NCBI GenBank assembly: GCA_045598065.1 | Contig: JAZLLJ010000056.1 | Span: 1 to 8,795, forward strand | Reading direction: 5' to 3' | DNA from: RGIG426 sp045598065 | GTDB lineage: Bacteria > Bacillota > Clostridia > Oscillospirales > Acutalibacteraceae | Length of the DNA stretch: 8,795 bases | Made by a program: the position numbers and the translations under genes | Notes under the pieces: generated by a model | Database searches by the model: none | Told to the model about the DNA's origin: nothing | What the model saw: the letters and a program-made list of their open reading frames with translations, nothing else | Part shown: piece by piece, positions 1 to 6,353 of the stretch | Position numbering within the stretch: the first letter of the stretch is position 1 | How the letters are laid out: each line of letters starts with the position of its first letter

Positions 1-1
1 A

Positions 2-724
2 ACGGCGCTTTCTCTGCCGCATATCGACTTAAAAGGCCTGCATTGCCACGTTGCATCGCAAATTTTCGACGAAGAGCCGATGATCCACGCCGCCGAAGTC
101 ATGGTGGGCGTGATGGTTGAGGTGAAAACCCGCTTTGGGGCAACGCTTTCTGAGTTAAACCTCGGCGGGGGCTTCGGTATCGCGTATACCGCGGAAGACC
201 ACCCGAAGCCGCCGCACGAATATATGGAACTCGTGGGCAAGGCTGTGACCAAAACCGCCAAAGAAAACGATTTCCCGACACCGTTCGTCATTGTCGAACC
301 CGGCCGCTCCATTGTGGCCGCCGCAGGACTGACACTCTACACCGTCGGCGGAGTCAAGCGGATTCCGAACGTCCGCACCTATGTAAGTGTGGACGGCGGT
401 ATGACCGATAATCCGCGCTACGCGCTGTATCAGGCGGCGTATACTGCGGTGCTGCCCGAAAAAGCGGCGGCGGAGCCGACCGAAACGGTGACGATTTCCG
501 GCCATTGCTGTGAAAGCGGCGATTTGCTGCAAGAAAACGTGCCGCTGCCTGCGGTGAAGCGCGGCGATCTGCTCGCGTTTCTCACCACCGGCGCTTACAA
601 CTACTCGATGTCGTCGAACTACAACCGCTATCCGAAACCGGCGGTGGTGATGGTGAATAACGGCGAAACCCGCGTGGTCGTTCGCCGCGAAACCTTTGAG
701 GACGTTGCACGAAACGATATATAA
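2..724 (+). CDS. lysA: Diaminopimelate decarboxylase, C-terminal part (5' end outside window)
   Basis: LysA is a PLP enzyme that decarboxylates meso-diaminopimelate to L-lysine, the last step of lysine synthesis, in the cytoplasm. The reading frame is open from base 2, so the first in-window ATG (80) is internal and not the start. About 240 residues remain of a family usually near 420. The missing N-terminal third would hold the PLP-binding lysine. Visible family motifs, in order, are LKGLHCHVASQIFD, the glycine-rich LNLGGGFGI, EPGRSIVAAAG (phosphate-binding region), VDGGMTDNPRYALY, GHCCESGD with the catalytic cysteine, and GAYNYSMSSNYNRYPKP with the substrate/PLP tyrosine. The frame ends with TAA at 722-724 and is followed by a strong hairpin terminator at 821-852. 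It converges on dapB, so the final lysine enzyme is transcribed apart from asd-dapA-dapB. Motif order and spacing make the identification secure; only the missing 5' end is uncertain. Confidence 0.96.
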   Translation, partial: TALSLPHIDLKGLHCHVASQIFDEEPMIHAAEVMVGVMVEVKTRFGATLSELNLGGGFGIAYTAEDHPKPPHEYMELVGKAVTKTAKENDFPTPFVIVEPGRSIVAAAGLTLYTVGGVKRIPNVRTYVSVDGGMTDNPRYALYQAAYTAVLPEKAAAEPTETVTISGHCCESGDLLQENVPLPAVKRGDLLAFLTTGAYNYSMSSNYNRYPKPAVVMVNNGETRVVVRRETFEDVARNDI

Positions 725-820
725 TCTTTCTTAATCTTGATTGTCCAGTTTAACACAAAGGCAACGGTCAATATTATTATGAAAAACTCCGCAAACGGTC
801 TAAACAAAAACACACAAACC

Positions 821-852
821 AACAAGCCCCGACCTTATGGTCGGGGCTTGTT
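821..852. terminator. Bidirectional intrinsic terminator between lysA and dapB
   Basis: A perfect 14-bp GC-rich inverted repeat (821-834 and 839-852) encloses a TTAT loop. On the plus strand the stem ends in CTTGTTTCAT, which gives a short T-rich tail for lysA. On the minus strand it is followed by GGTTTGTGTGTTTTTG, a better U-rich tail for the asd-dapA-dapB transcript. The hairpin sits 14 bases beyond the dapB stop and about 97 bases after the lysA stop, so it can serve both converging units. Bases 725-820 hold nothing else I can support. Confidence 0.88.
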
Positions 853-866
853 TCATACAAAAAAAT

Positions 867-1625
867 TCAAATTCCCACGTGAACGAGGTCGGCCATCGTG
901 TAGAAGCCGGCGGGTTGTTTCAAAAGGAATTCCGCGGCGGAGAGTGCGCCGCTTGCAAAAGATTCTTTCGATTGTGCGGAGTGGGAGAGGGTGATCACCT
1001 CATCGTGGCCGCAGAACATAACGTCATGCTCGCCAACGATCGTGCCGCCGCGCACCGCGGAATAGCCGATTTCGTGCGGTCCGCGTTTTTGGCGTACAGA
1101 ATGGCGGTCAAAGGTCGGCACCGGCTCATAGGGAAGCGCTTCCGAAACGGCTTTGCCGAGGAGAAGCGCCGTGCCGGACGGGGCATCCACCTTTTGATTA
1201 TGGTGTTTTTCGATGATCTCCACGTCAAAACCCTCGCCGAGAATTCCGGCGGCCACTTTGCACAGTTCCGCCAGCACGCTGATGCCGAGCGACATATTGG
1301 CGCTTTTGAACACTGCAATCTCCGCCGCAGCATCTTTGAGCAGTTGTTCATCCTGCTCTGAAAGGCCGGTGGTCGCCACGACAAGCGGCAGTTTTTTCGC
1401 GCACGCATAGCGCACGATAGCGGGAAGCCCGCTCGGATGAGAGAAGTCGATGATGACGTCCGCTTCAACGGCGCAGTTATCGGGGTTGGCGAACACGGGG
1501 AAACCCGCGTGGCTTTCCACGTTCAAATCCACGCCTGCGACCACGTCACAGTCGCACCGCGCGGCGGCAAGATTCGTGACAACGCGGCCCATTTTGCCGT
1601 TACAGCCGCAAAGAAGAATCCGCAT
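867..1625 (-). CDS. dapB: 4-hydroxy-tetrahydrodipicolinate reductase
   Basis: DapB reduces 4-hydroxy-tetrahydrodipicolinate to tetrahydrodipicolinate with NAD(P)H in the diaminopimelate/lysine pathway. From the chosen start (252 residues) the Rossmann dinucleotide motif GCNGKMG is at 7-13. ATTGLS and SANMSLGISVL follow near 84-118, and the signature EIIEKHHNQKVDAPSGTA is at about 136-153 with catalytic His141 and Lys145. RGGTIVGEHDVMF lies near 192-204, and the chain ends in FYTMADLVHVGI. Length fits short Gram-positive DapB. Two in-frame ATGs compete, at 1631 and 1625. The AAAGGA Shine-Dalgarno (1635-1640) is 3 nt from the first and 9 nt from the second, so the second is preferred; the first would add Met-Asn. 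The gene is last in asd-dapA-dapB, 26 nt after the dapA stop, and ends at the shared terminator. Identification is very secure. Confidence 0.97.
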   Translation of the reverse strand: MRILLCGCNGKMGRVVTNLAAARCDCDVVAGVDLNVESHAGFPVFANPDNCAVEADVIIDFSHPSGLPAIVRYACAKKLPLVVATTGLSEQDEQLLKDAAAEIAVFKSANMSLGISVLAELCKVAAGILGEGFDVEIIEKHHNQKVDAPSGTALLLGKAVSEALPYEPVPTFDRHSVRQKRGPHEIGYSAVRGGTIVGEHDVMFCGHDEVITLSHSAQSKESFASGALSAAEFLLKQPAGFYTMADLVHVGI

Positions 1626-1634
1626 ATTCATACG

Positions 1635-1640
1635 TCCTTT
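1635..1640 (-). promoter_or_regulatory. Ribosome binding site deciding the dapB start
   Basis: Read on the minus strand this is AAAGGA. The spacer is 3 nt to the ATG at 1631 and 9 nt to the ATG at 1625. The longer spacing is the normal one, which favours the downstream start and the N-terminus MRILLCGCNGKMG. Confidence 0.6.
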
Positions 1641-1651
1641 CGTTTGGTTTC

Positions 1652-2542
1652 TTACGCTTTGAGCAGGCCGTATTTGTCCATAACGGCACGGAGCTTCGCT
1701 TTGTTGGCGTCGTTAAGACCAACGAGCGGCAGGCGCACGTCGCCGACGTTCCAGCCCATCATATTCATGGCCTCCTTGACCGGAATGGGGTTGACGTCGC
1801 AGAACAGCGTGTTCGCGAGTTCGAGGTATTTCAGCTGCAAATCGCGGCTTTCTTCCGGTTTGCCCTCGAACCATTTGGCGCAGATTTCGTGGGTTTCGCG
1901 CGGAATAACGTTGGACAAAACGGAGATCACGCCTTTCGCGCCAAGCGCGAGCATCGCGACGATCTCGTTGTCATTGCCGGAGTAGATGTCGATATCGCAA
2001 CGGGAGGCGATTTCCGCCACCGAAGCGAGGTTGGCGTTGGCTTGTTTAATACCCACGATATACGGGTTTTTCGCGAGTTCCACCACCGTGTCCACGTTGA
2101 TGTTCACACCGGTACGGGAGGGAACGTTATAGAGAATGGTGGGCATTTTGACCTCGTTGACGGTCTTTTCGTAGTGCGCGATAAGTCCGGCCTGCGAGGT
2201 TTTGTTGTAGTAGGGAGTGACGAGCAATAGGGCATCTGCGCCCATCGCTTTGGCTTCTTCCGACAGGTGGATACCGTAAGCGGTATCGTTCGAGCCGGTG
2301 CCGGCGATGACCGGAACGCGGCCGTTCGCCTGCTCCACGGCGGCTTTCATCACCGCGATATGCTCGTCGTCATCGAGAGTCGAGGACTCGCCGGTGGTGC
2401 CGCAGGTGATAATAGCATCGGTACCGTTTTGGATTTGGTCTTCGACCAGTTCGCGATAGAGTTCAAGGTCAACCGAGCCGTCGGCTTTCATCGGGGTAAC
2501 GATGGCGACACCGGCGCCGGTAAAAATCGTTTGTTTTGACAT
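1652..2542 (-). CDS. dapA: 4-hydroxy-tetrahydrodipicolinate synthase
   Basis: DapA condenses pyruvate with aspartate semialdehyde, committing carbon to diaminopimelate and lysine. The 296-residue protein is full length and keeps the family's catalytic set: Thr49-Thr50 in CGTTGES, Tyr112 in VTPYYNKTSQ, Tyr138 and Arg143 in YNVPSRTG, and the Schiff-base Lys166 in GIKQANA. The glycine-rich YSGND and GAKGVISVLSNV segments follow at about 187-212. The usual GIKEA around the lysine reads GIKQA here, a conservative change next to the catalytic residue. The start is supported by GGAGG (2551-2555) with an 8-nt spacer. It lies 46 nt after asd and just ahead of dapB, so the three enzymes are probably co-transcribed and work in sequence. 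The family also includes N-acetylneuraminate and KDG aldolases, but the operon and residues point to DapA. Confidence 0.97.
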   Translation of the reverse strand: MSKQTIFTGAGVAIVTPMKADGSVDLELYRELVEDQIQNGTDAIITCGTTGESSTLDDDEHIAVMKAAVEQANGRVPVIAGTGSNDTAYGIHLSEEAKAMGADALLLVTPYYNKTSQAGLIAHYEKTVNEVKMPTILYNVPSRTGVNINVDTVVELAKNPYIVGIKQANANLASVAEIASRCDIDIYSGNDNEIVAMLALGAKGVISVLSNVIPRETHEICAKWFEGKPEESRDLQLKYLELANTLFCDVNPIPVKEAMNMMGWNVGDVRLPLVGLNDANKAKLRAVMDKYGLLKA

Positions 2543-2588
2543 AAGAAATTCCTCCGTTTCAAATTACGTTAAGAGTACGTGTCGTAAA

Positions 2589-3659
2589 TCAGATATACTT
2601 CTCGGCGCAAAGCAGTTCTGCGAGAAGAACCGCACCGCCTGCAGCCCCTCGCAGGGTATTATGGGACAGACCGACAAATTTATAGTCGTACTGGGTGTCC
2701 TCACGCAGACGGCCGAGGGAAATCGCCATGCCGCCTTCAAGGTCGCGGTGGAGGTTGGTCTGGGGCATATTATCTTCTTCAAAATAGTGGAGGAACTGTT
2801 TCGGGGCGCTCGGGAGATTGAGTTCCTGGGCGCGACCGGCGTAGTTTTTCCACGTGTTAAGGATTTCTTCTTTGGTCGGTTTGTTTTCAAAGCGCACAAA
2901 CACGGCGGCGAAGTGACCGTCGGTCACCGGCACGCGCAGGCACTGAGCGGTGAACGCCGGGGAAGTCGCAGGAACGATTTTGTCGCCCTCGATCTTACCC
3001 CAGATTTTCAGCGGCTCTTGCTCGGATTTTTCTTCCTCGCCGCCGATGTAGGGGATGACGTTGTCGATCATTTCCGGCCAGCGCTCAAAGGTTTTACCGG
3101 CGCCGGAAATGGCTTGATAGGTGCAAACGGCAACATCTTTCACGCCGAATTTATCAAGCGGAAACAGCGCCGGCACGTAGCTTTGCAGCGAGCAGTTGGA
3201 TTTTACGGCGATAAAGCCGCGTTTGGTGCCGAGACGTTTGCGTTGGGCATCGATAATTTTGATGTGGTCGGCGTTAAGCTCCGGCACCACCATCGGAACG
3301 TCCGGCGTGCCGCGGTTGGCGCTGTTGTTCGAAACAACGGGGCACTCCGCTTTGGCGTAGGCCTCTTCAAGCGCGCGGATTTCGTCTTTTTTCATATCTA
3401 CGGCGCAGAACACGAAGTCCACTTTAGACGCAACGGCTTCTACGTCGGAAGCATCCATCACCATCATATCCGCCATCGACGCGGGCAGGGGAGTTTTCAT
3501 CACCCAGCGATCACCAACGGCTTCTTTATAGGTTTTTCCGGCGGAACGGGGGCTGGCGGCCAGCGCCGTTACCGTAAACCACGGGTGGTTTTCAAGCAGC
3601 GTTGCAAAACGCTGACCGACCATACCGGTGCAACCGATAATACCGACTTTGTAATTCAT
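2589..3659 (-). CDS. asd: Aspartate-semialdehyde dehydrogenase, archaeal/fungal-type
   Basis: Asd reduces aspartyl-4-phosphate with NADPH to aspartate semialdehyde, the branch-point precursor for lysine/diaminopimelate, threonine and methionine. The 356-residue protein begins with the Rossmann motif GCTGMVGQRF (9-18). VVSNNSANRG is at 108-117. The catalytic cysteine is Cys156 in KSNCSLQ, QAISGAGKTF is at 182-191, and His249 in RVPVTDGHF is the expected acid/base. The C-terminus NLHRDLEGGMAISLGRLRE and the overall length match the archaeal/fungal (AsdEA-like) subfamily rather than the E. coli type. The start has an AAGGAG ribosome binding site with a 9-nt spacer. It is the first gene of the minus-strand operon and is driven by the promoter at 3723-3752 through a leader of about 56 nt, too short for a lysine riboswitch. 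Function is secure; subfamily placement is from motif reading. Confidence 0.96.
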   Translation of the reverse strand: MNYKVGIIGCTGMVGQRFATLLENHPWFTVTALAASPRSAGKTYKEAVGDRWVMKTPLPASMADMMVMDASDVEAVASKVDFVFCAVDMKKDEIRALEEAYAKAECPVVSNNSANRGTPDVPMVVPELNADHIKIIDAQRKRLGTKRGFIAVKSNCSLQSYVPALFPLDKFGVKDVAVCTYQAISGAGKTFERWPEMIDNVIPYIGGEEEKSEQEPLKIWGKIEGDKIVPATSPAFTAQCLRVPVTDGHFAAVFVRFENKPTKEEILNTWKNYAGRAQELNLPSAPKQFLHYFEEDNMPQTNLHRDLEGGMAISLGRLREDTQYDYKFVGLSHNTLRGAAGGAVLLAELLCAEKYI

Positions 3660-3722
3660 AAACGAACACTCCTTTTATTACGCGGGCGTACGCACGCATA
3701 AATATAAATTTTATACCCAATT

Positions 3723-3752
3723 ATAATACCACCCGAAACGGCGGTTTGTCAA
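3723..3752 (-). promoter_or_regulatory. SigA-type promoter of asd-dapA-dapB
   Basis: On the minus strand a perfect -35 TTGACA (3747-3752) is separated by 18 bp from TATTAT (3723-3728). An alternative TATAAT three bases downstream would need a 21-bp spacer and is less likely. The predicted transcript starts near 3716, leaving roughly 56 nt before the asd ATG at 3659. Confidence 0.85.
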
Positions 3753-3780
3753 GCAATTCCGCATTTTCTGAAAAATAAAT

Positions 3781-3809
3781 TTGCAAAATCGGAAAAGATG
3801 CGGTACAAT
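3781..3809 (+). promoter_or_regulatory. SigA-type promoter of queA-tgt
   Basis: A -35-like TTGCAA (3781-3786) is separated by exactly 17 bp from TACAAT (3804-3809). It is oriented back-to-back with the asd promoter, with only 28 bp between the two -35 boxes. Transcription would start near 3816, about 27 nt before the queA GTG. This excludes the in-frame ATG at 3798, which lies inside the promoter. Confidence 0.75.
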
Positions 3810-3828
3810 AGAGAAAACCACCGAAAAA

Positions 3829-3834
3829 GAGAGG
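3829..3834 (+). promoter_or_regulatory. Ribosome binding site of queA (supports GTG start)
   Basis: GAGAGG stands 8 nt upstream of the GTG at 3843. No comparable site precedes the ATG at 3798, so this site decides the start codon. Confidence 0.75.
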
Positions 3835-3842
3835 CAAAAACC

Positions 3843-4868
3843 GTGAAAACCAGCGACTTTTTTTATGAATTACCTCCGGAACGTATCGCTCAAACGCCCA
3901 TCGAACCCCGCGACCACAGCCGCCTGCTTGTGATGGACCGCAAAGCCGATACGTTGACGGATGCTCATTTTTATGACATCGAACTTTTTTTAAGACCAGG
4001 TGATACGCTGATTCTCAACGACAGTCGCGTGATTCCTGCACGACTTTACGGCAACCGCGAATCGACCGGCGCACGGGTGGAACTGCTGCTTTTGAAACCT
4101 CTCGGAAACGACAAATGGCAAACGCTCGCCCGCCCCGGCAAACGCATTAAAGAGGGGGACGTGCTCGTCTTCGGCGAAGGGAAACTCCGCGCCCTTGTCT
4201 GCGAGGCGGACGGGGCAGAGCGTGTGGTGCAATTCTCTTACGAGGGCAACAATTTTTATGCGCTTTTGGAAGAAATCGGTCAAATGCCGCTGCCGCCGTA
4301 TATCAAAGAGAAACTGCAAGATAAAGAGCGTTATCAAACCGTCTATTCTCGTGAACTCGGCTCTGCCGCCGCACCGACGGCCGGATTGCATTTTACCCCC
4401 GAACGGCTTGAATCTATCAAAAAAATGGGGGTAGACATCGGTTTTGTTACCTTGCACGTCGGATTGGGAACGTTTCTTCCTGTAAAGGTAGATAACATTA
4501 CAGACCACAAGATGCACAGCGAGCATTACGAACTTTCCGCCGAGACCGCCGACCTCATTAACCGTACCAAAGCGCGCGGCGGACGGGTGATTGCCGTCGG
4601 CACGACCAGTTGCCGCACACTCGAAAGCATCGGGATGAAAGGCGGTAAAATCGAGGCAGCAGAAGGGTTTACAGAGATTTTTATCTATCCCGGTTATACG
4701 TTTACGGTGTTGGACGGTTTGCTTACGAACTTCCATTTGCCGGAGAGCACGCTTATTATGCTCGTCTCCGCATTTGCCGGTTATGACCGCACGATGAACG
4801 CCTATAAACACGCCGTTGAAGACGAATATCGCTTTTTCAGCTTTGGCGATGCAATGTTGATTCTGTAA
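3843..4868 (+). CDS. queA: S-adenosylmethionine:tRNA ribosyltransferase-isomerase
   Basis: QueA transfers and rearranges the ribosyl group of S-adenosylmethionine onto preQ1 at position 34 of GUN-anticodon tRNAs, giving epoxyqueuosine. A GTG start at 3843 gives 341 residues, typical of the family, beginning MKTSDFFYELPPERIAQTP. The longer in-frame reading from ATG 3798 would add 15 atypical residues and starts upstream of the predicted transcription start. Family motifs in order are EPRDHSRLLV (21-30), NDSRVIPARLYG (59-70), GQMPLPPYIKE (146-156), YQTVYSRELGSAAAPTAGLHFT (164-185), LHVGLGTF (204-211), HKMHSEHYEL (222-231), VGTTSCRTLES (252-262), PGYTFTVLDGLLTNFHLPESTL (283-304) and YRFFSFGDAMLI (329-340). 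tgt follows after 39 nt, a common pairing because Tgt makes the QueA substrate. No preQ1 riboswitch fits the short leader. Identification is very secure. Confidence 0.97.
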   Translation: MKTSDFFYELPPERIAQTPIEPRDHSRLLVMDRKADTLTDAHFYDIELFLRPGDTLILNDSRVIPARLYGNRESTGARVELLLLKPLGNDKWQTLARPGKRIKEGDVLVFGEGKLRALVCEADGAERVVQFSYEGNNFYALLEEIGQMPLPPYIKEKLQDKERYQTVYSRELGSAAAPTAGLHFTPERLESIKKMGVDIGFVTLHVGLGTFLPVKVDNITDHKMHSEHYELSAETADLINRTKARGGRVIAVGTTSCRTLESIGMKGGKIEAAEGFTEIFIYPGYTFTVLDGLLTNFHLPESTLIMLVSAFAGYDRTMNAYKHAVEDEYRFFSFGDAMLIL

Positions 4869-4907
4869 AGCATAATGACTTTACATATATAAAACGAGGA
4901 AAAACCT

Positions 4908-6032
4908 ATGGAAATTAAAAAAACCATCGGCAACGCCCGTCGCGGTACGTTTGAAACGCCCCACGGAACGGTGCAAACGCCGGCATTTATGAACGTTGCC
5001 ACTTGCGGCGCGATTAAAGGTGCGCTCGATACCGAGGATTTGCGCCAAATCAAGTGTCAAGTGATGCTTTCGAATACCTACCATTTGCACGTGCGCCCGG
5101 GTGACGAACTCGTGCACGACCTCGGCGGATTACACAAGTTTTCCGGTTGGACGGGACCGATTTTGACAGACAGCGGCGGATTTCAGGTATTCTCGCTTGC
5201 CGGTCTTCGAAAAATCAAAGAAGAAGGCGTGACGTTCCAATCACACGTGGACGGCAGAAAACTGTTCATCGGGCCGGAAGAGAGTATGCAAATCCAGTCG
5301 AATCTCGGCTCAACCATTGCGATGGCGTTCGATGAATGTGTAGAAAATCCTGCAGAATACGGTTATGCCGCCCAGTCCTGCGCCCGAACGACGCGGTGGC
5401 TTGACCGTTGCCAAAAGGAAATGGCGCGCCTGAACGCCGGTGATGCCGTCAATAAACAGCAGATGCTCTTCGGTATCAACCAGGGCTGCACCTACGACGA
5501 TTTGCGTGTGGCGCACATGAAAGAAATCGCCGCCATGGGGCTTGACGGCTACGCGATCGGCGGTTTGGCCGTCGGCGAGCCGACGGAGGAGATGTACCGT
5601 GTTATCGAGGCGGTGGAGCCGTTTATGCCGAAAGATAAACCGCGTTATTTGATGGGAGTCGGCACACCGGTCAATATCCTCGAAGGTGTGTATCGCGGCG
5701 TGGATTTGTTTGACTGCGTAATGCCTGCTCGTAACGCGCGGCACGGCCATGTGTTTACGTGGAGCGGCCGGCGCAATATGTTTAACGAAAAGTACGAGCG
5801 CGACTTGCTTCCCATTGACGAGGAATGTGATTGCCCGACCTGTCGCCGCCATTCGCGCGCCTATATCCGCCATTTGTTCAAAGCCAATGAAATGCTGGCG
5901 ATGCGGCTTTGCGTCACGCACAATCTCTATTTTTACAATACGCTGATGGAGAAAATCCGTGACAGTCTTGATAACGGCACGTTCCCCGAATTTTATGAAA
6001 AATACCGCGGAATTTTGGACAAAAGAGTATGA
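4908..6032 (+). CDS. tgt: tRNA-guanine transglycosylase (preQ1 type)
   Basis: Tgt exchanges guanine-34 for preQ1 in tRNAs for Asp, Asn, His and Tyr, the step before QueA. The 374-residue protein has the expected length and a GAGGA ribosome binding site 7 nt from ATG. Asp88 in LTDSGGFQVFSL is the conserved active-site aspartate. Asp142 and Cys144 in AFDEC and Val222 in GGLAVGE line up with residues that form the preQ1 pocket in characterised bacterial enzymes. The nucleophile is Asp269 in DLFDCVMPARNARHG, and the structural zinc site is Cys307, Cys309, Cys312 and His338. The pocket residues and the adjacent queA argue for de novo preQ1 use rather than queuine salvage; that is inference. It is co-transcribed with queA, and no other que genes are in the window. 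Its stop codon is followed two bases later by the inverted-repeat element at 6034-6345. Confidence 0.97.
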   Translation: MEIKKTIGNARRGTFETPHGTVQTPAFMNVATCGAIKGALDTEDLRQIKCQVMLSNTYHLHVRPGDELVHDLGGLHKFSGWTGPILTDSGGFQVFSLAGLRKIKEEGVTFQSHVDGRKLFIGPEESMQIQSNLGSTIAMAFDECVENPAEYGYAAQSCARTTRWLDRCQKEMARLNAGDAVNKQQMLFGINQGCTYDDLRVAHMKEIAAMGLDGYAIGGLAVGEPTEEMYRVIEAVEPFMPKDKPRYLMGVGTPVNILEGVYRGVDLFDCVMPARNARHGHVFTWSGRRNMFNEKYERDLLPIDEECDCPTCRRHSRAYIRHLFKANEMLAMRLCVTHNLYFYNTLMEKIRDSLDNGTFPEFYEKYRGILDKRV

Positions 6033-6058
6033 AAAAACCCGCAACCGATTGGCCGGGA

Positions 6059-6086
6059 GTTCTTAAGGAATGTATTCCTTAAGAAC
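6059..6086. repeat. 28-bp near-perfect palindrome at the element's left end
   Basis: GTTCTTAAGGAAT (6059-6071) is followed after GT by its exact reverse complement (6074-6086). Its first arm belongs to the element's terminal repeat, and a third copy occurs at 6308-6320. There is no T-run on either side, so it is not a terminator by itself. Confidence 0.85.
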
Positions 6087-6116
6087 ACGAGATTTTGGCG
6101 CAGAACATTGTCAAAC

Positions 6117-6153
6117 CGCCCCGCTATACGACAGTATAGCCGAGGCGTTTTTT
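6117..6153 (+). terminator. Likely intrinsic terminator of queA-tgt
   Basis: CGCC (6117-6120) pairs with GGCG (6144-6147). Above a small internal loop, GCTATAC (6123-6129) pairs with GTATAGC (6134-6140) around a GACA loop. Six Ts follow (6148-6153). The hairpin lies about 85 nt after the tgt stop, inside the inverted-repeat element, so the element itself would supply the terminator. Confidence 0.65.
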
Positions 6154-6233
6154 CGCGTTCTTCATCCAAAATCTGTGTTTTAAGGCGCTTCGCGGTTTCG
6201 TAGCCGATAAAAATTTTCGTTCTGGGAAGTTGA

Positions 6234-6267
6234 AAAAGCCCGTAAGGCTGACGCCTTACGGGCTTTT
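6234..6267. terminator. Perfect 15-bp hairpin, possible bidirectional terminator
   Basis: AAAAGCCCGTAAGGC (6234-6248) and its exact complement (6253-6267) enclose a TGAC loop. The stem is GC-rich with A/T ends, so either strand ends in UUUU. It lies inside the repeat element and could stop acpP read-through from the right or tgt read-through from the left. Confidence 0.6.
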
Positions 6268-6353
6268 GAAACAATGCAGACGGGAATTTTTAGGTGAGAA
6301 ACAACACATTCCTTAAGAACTCCCGGCCTTTTTCGCTCGGGTTTTGCTGTTTC

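Larger units (their letters stand above)
6034..6345. repeat. MITE-like intergenic element with terminal inverted repeats and nested hairpins
   Basis: The entire 321-bp gap between tgt and acpP is filled by a symmetric non-coding element. Its outer arms (6034-6073 and 6306-6345) are imperfect 40-bp inverted repeats. Each has 8 bp AAAACCCG, then 9 variable bases, then 23 bp that match perfectly (6051-6073 against 6306-6328). Inside are a 13-bp palindrome (6059-6071/6074-6086), a long imperfect hairpin (6084-6106/6157-6179) around a terminator-like stem, and a second long hairpin (about 6208-6292) around a perfect 15-bp stem. The 13-mer GTTCTTAAGGAAT or its complement occurs three times. No transposase is present and no convincing target-site duplication is visible. 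It could be a miniature transposable element, a dispersed palindromic repeat or a structured RNA. Genomic copy number would separate these. Confidence 0.7.

Noticed and set aside
737..994. Small plus-strand frames between lysA and dapB (737-994, 837-1361)
   Set aside because: They cross the terminator hairpin and run antisense through dapB, with no ribosome binding site.
2502..3701. A 399-codon open frame on the plus strand across asd
   Set aside because: It is antisense to a complete, motif-bearing asd, is low-complexity (His/Arg/Gly/Val-rich) and has no ribosome binding site. It is a codon-bias shadow.
3660..3720. Possible lysine riboswitch or T-box leader ahead of asd
   Set aside because: The predicted leader is only about 56 nt and shows no lysine-aptamer or T-box architecture, which need far more sequence.
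3810..3842. Possible preQ1 riboswitch ahead of queA
   Set aside because: Only about 27 nt separate the predicted transcription start from the GTG, with no hairpin plus A-rich tail of the preQ1 type.
3990..4811. A 273-codon minus-strand open frame across queA
   Set aside because: It lies wholly within queA, which is intact and motif-complete, and has no promoter or ribosome binding site.
6042..6050. Target-site duplication flanking the 23-bp repeat cores
   Set aside because: Flanks (…CCGATT at left, TTTTTCG… at right) share at most TT, which is not meaningful. The true element border is also unclear.
5993..6274. Small minus-strand frame (93 codons) across the tgt end and repeat element, and a plus-strand frame from 6294 over acpP
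   Set aside because: Both translate the terminal repeat arms (shared text like NTFLKNSRP) and run antisense to tgt and acpP. They come from the inverted repeat, not from genes.
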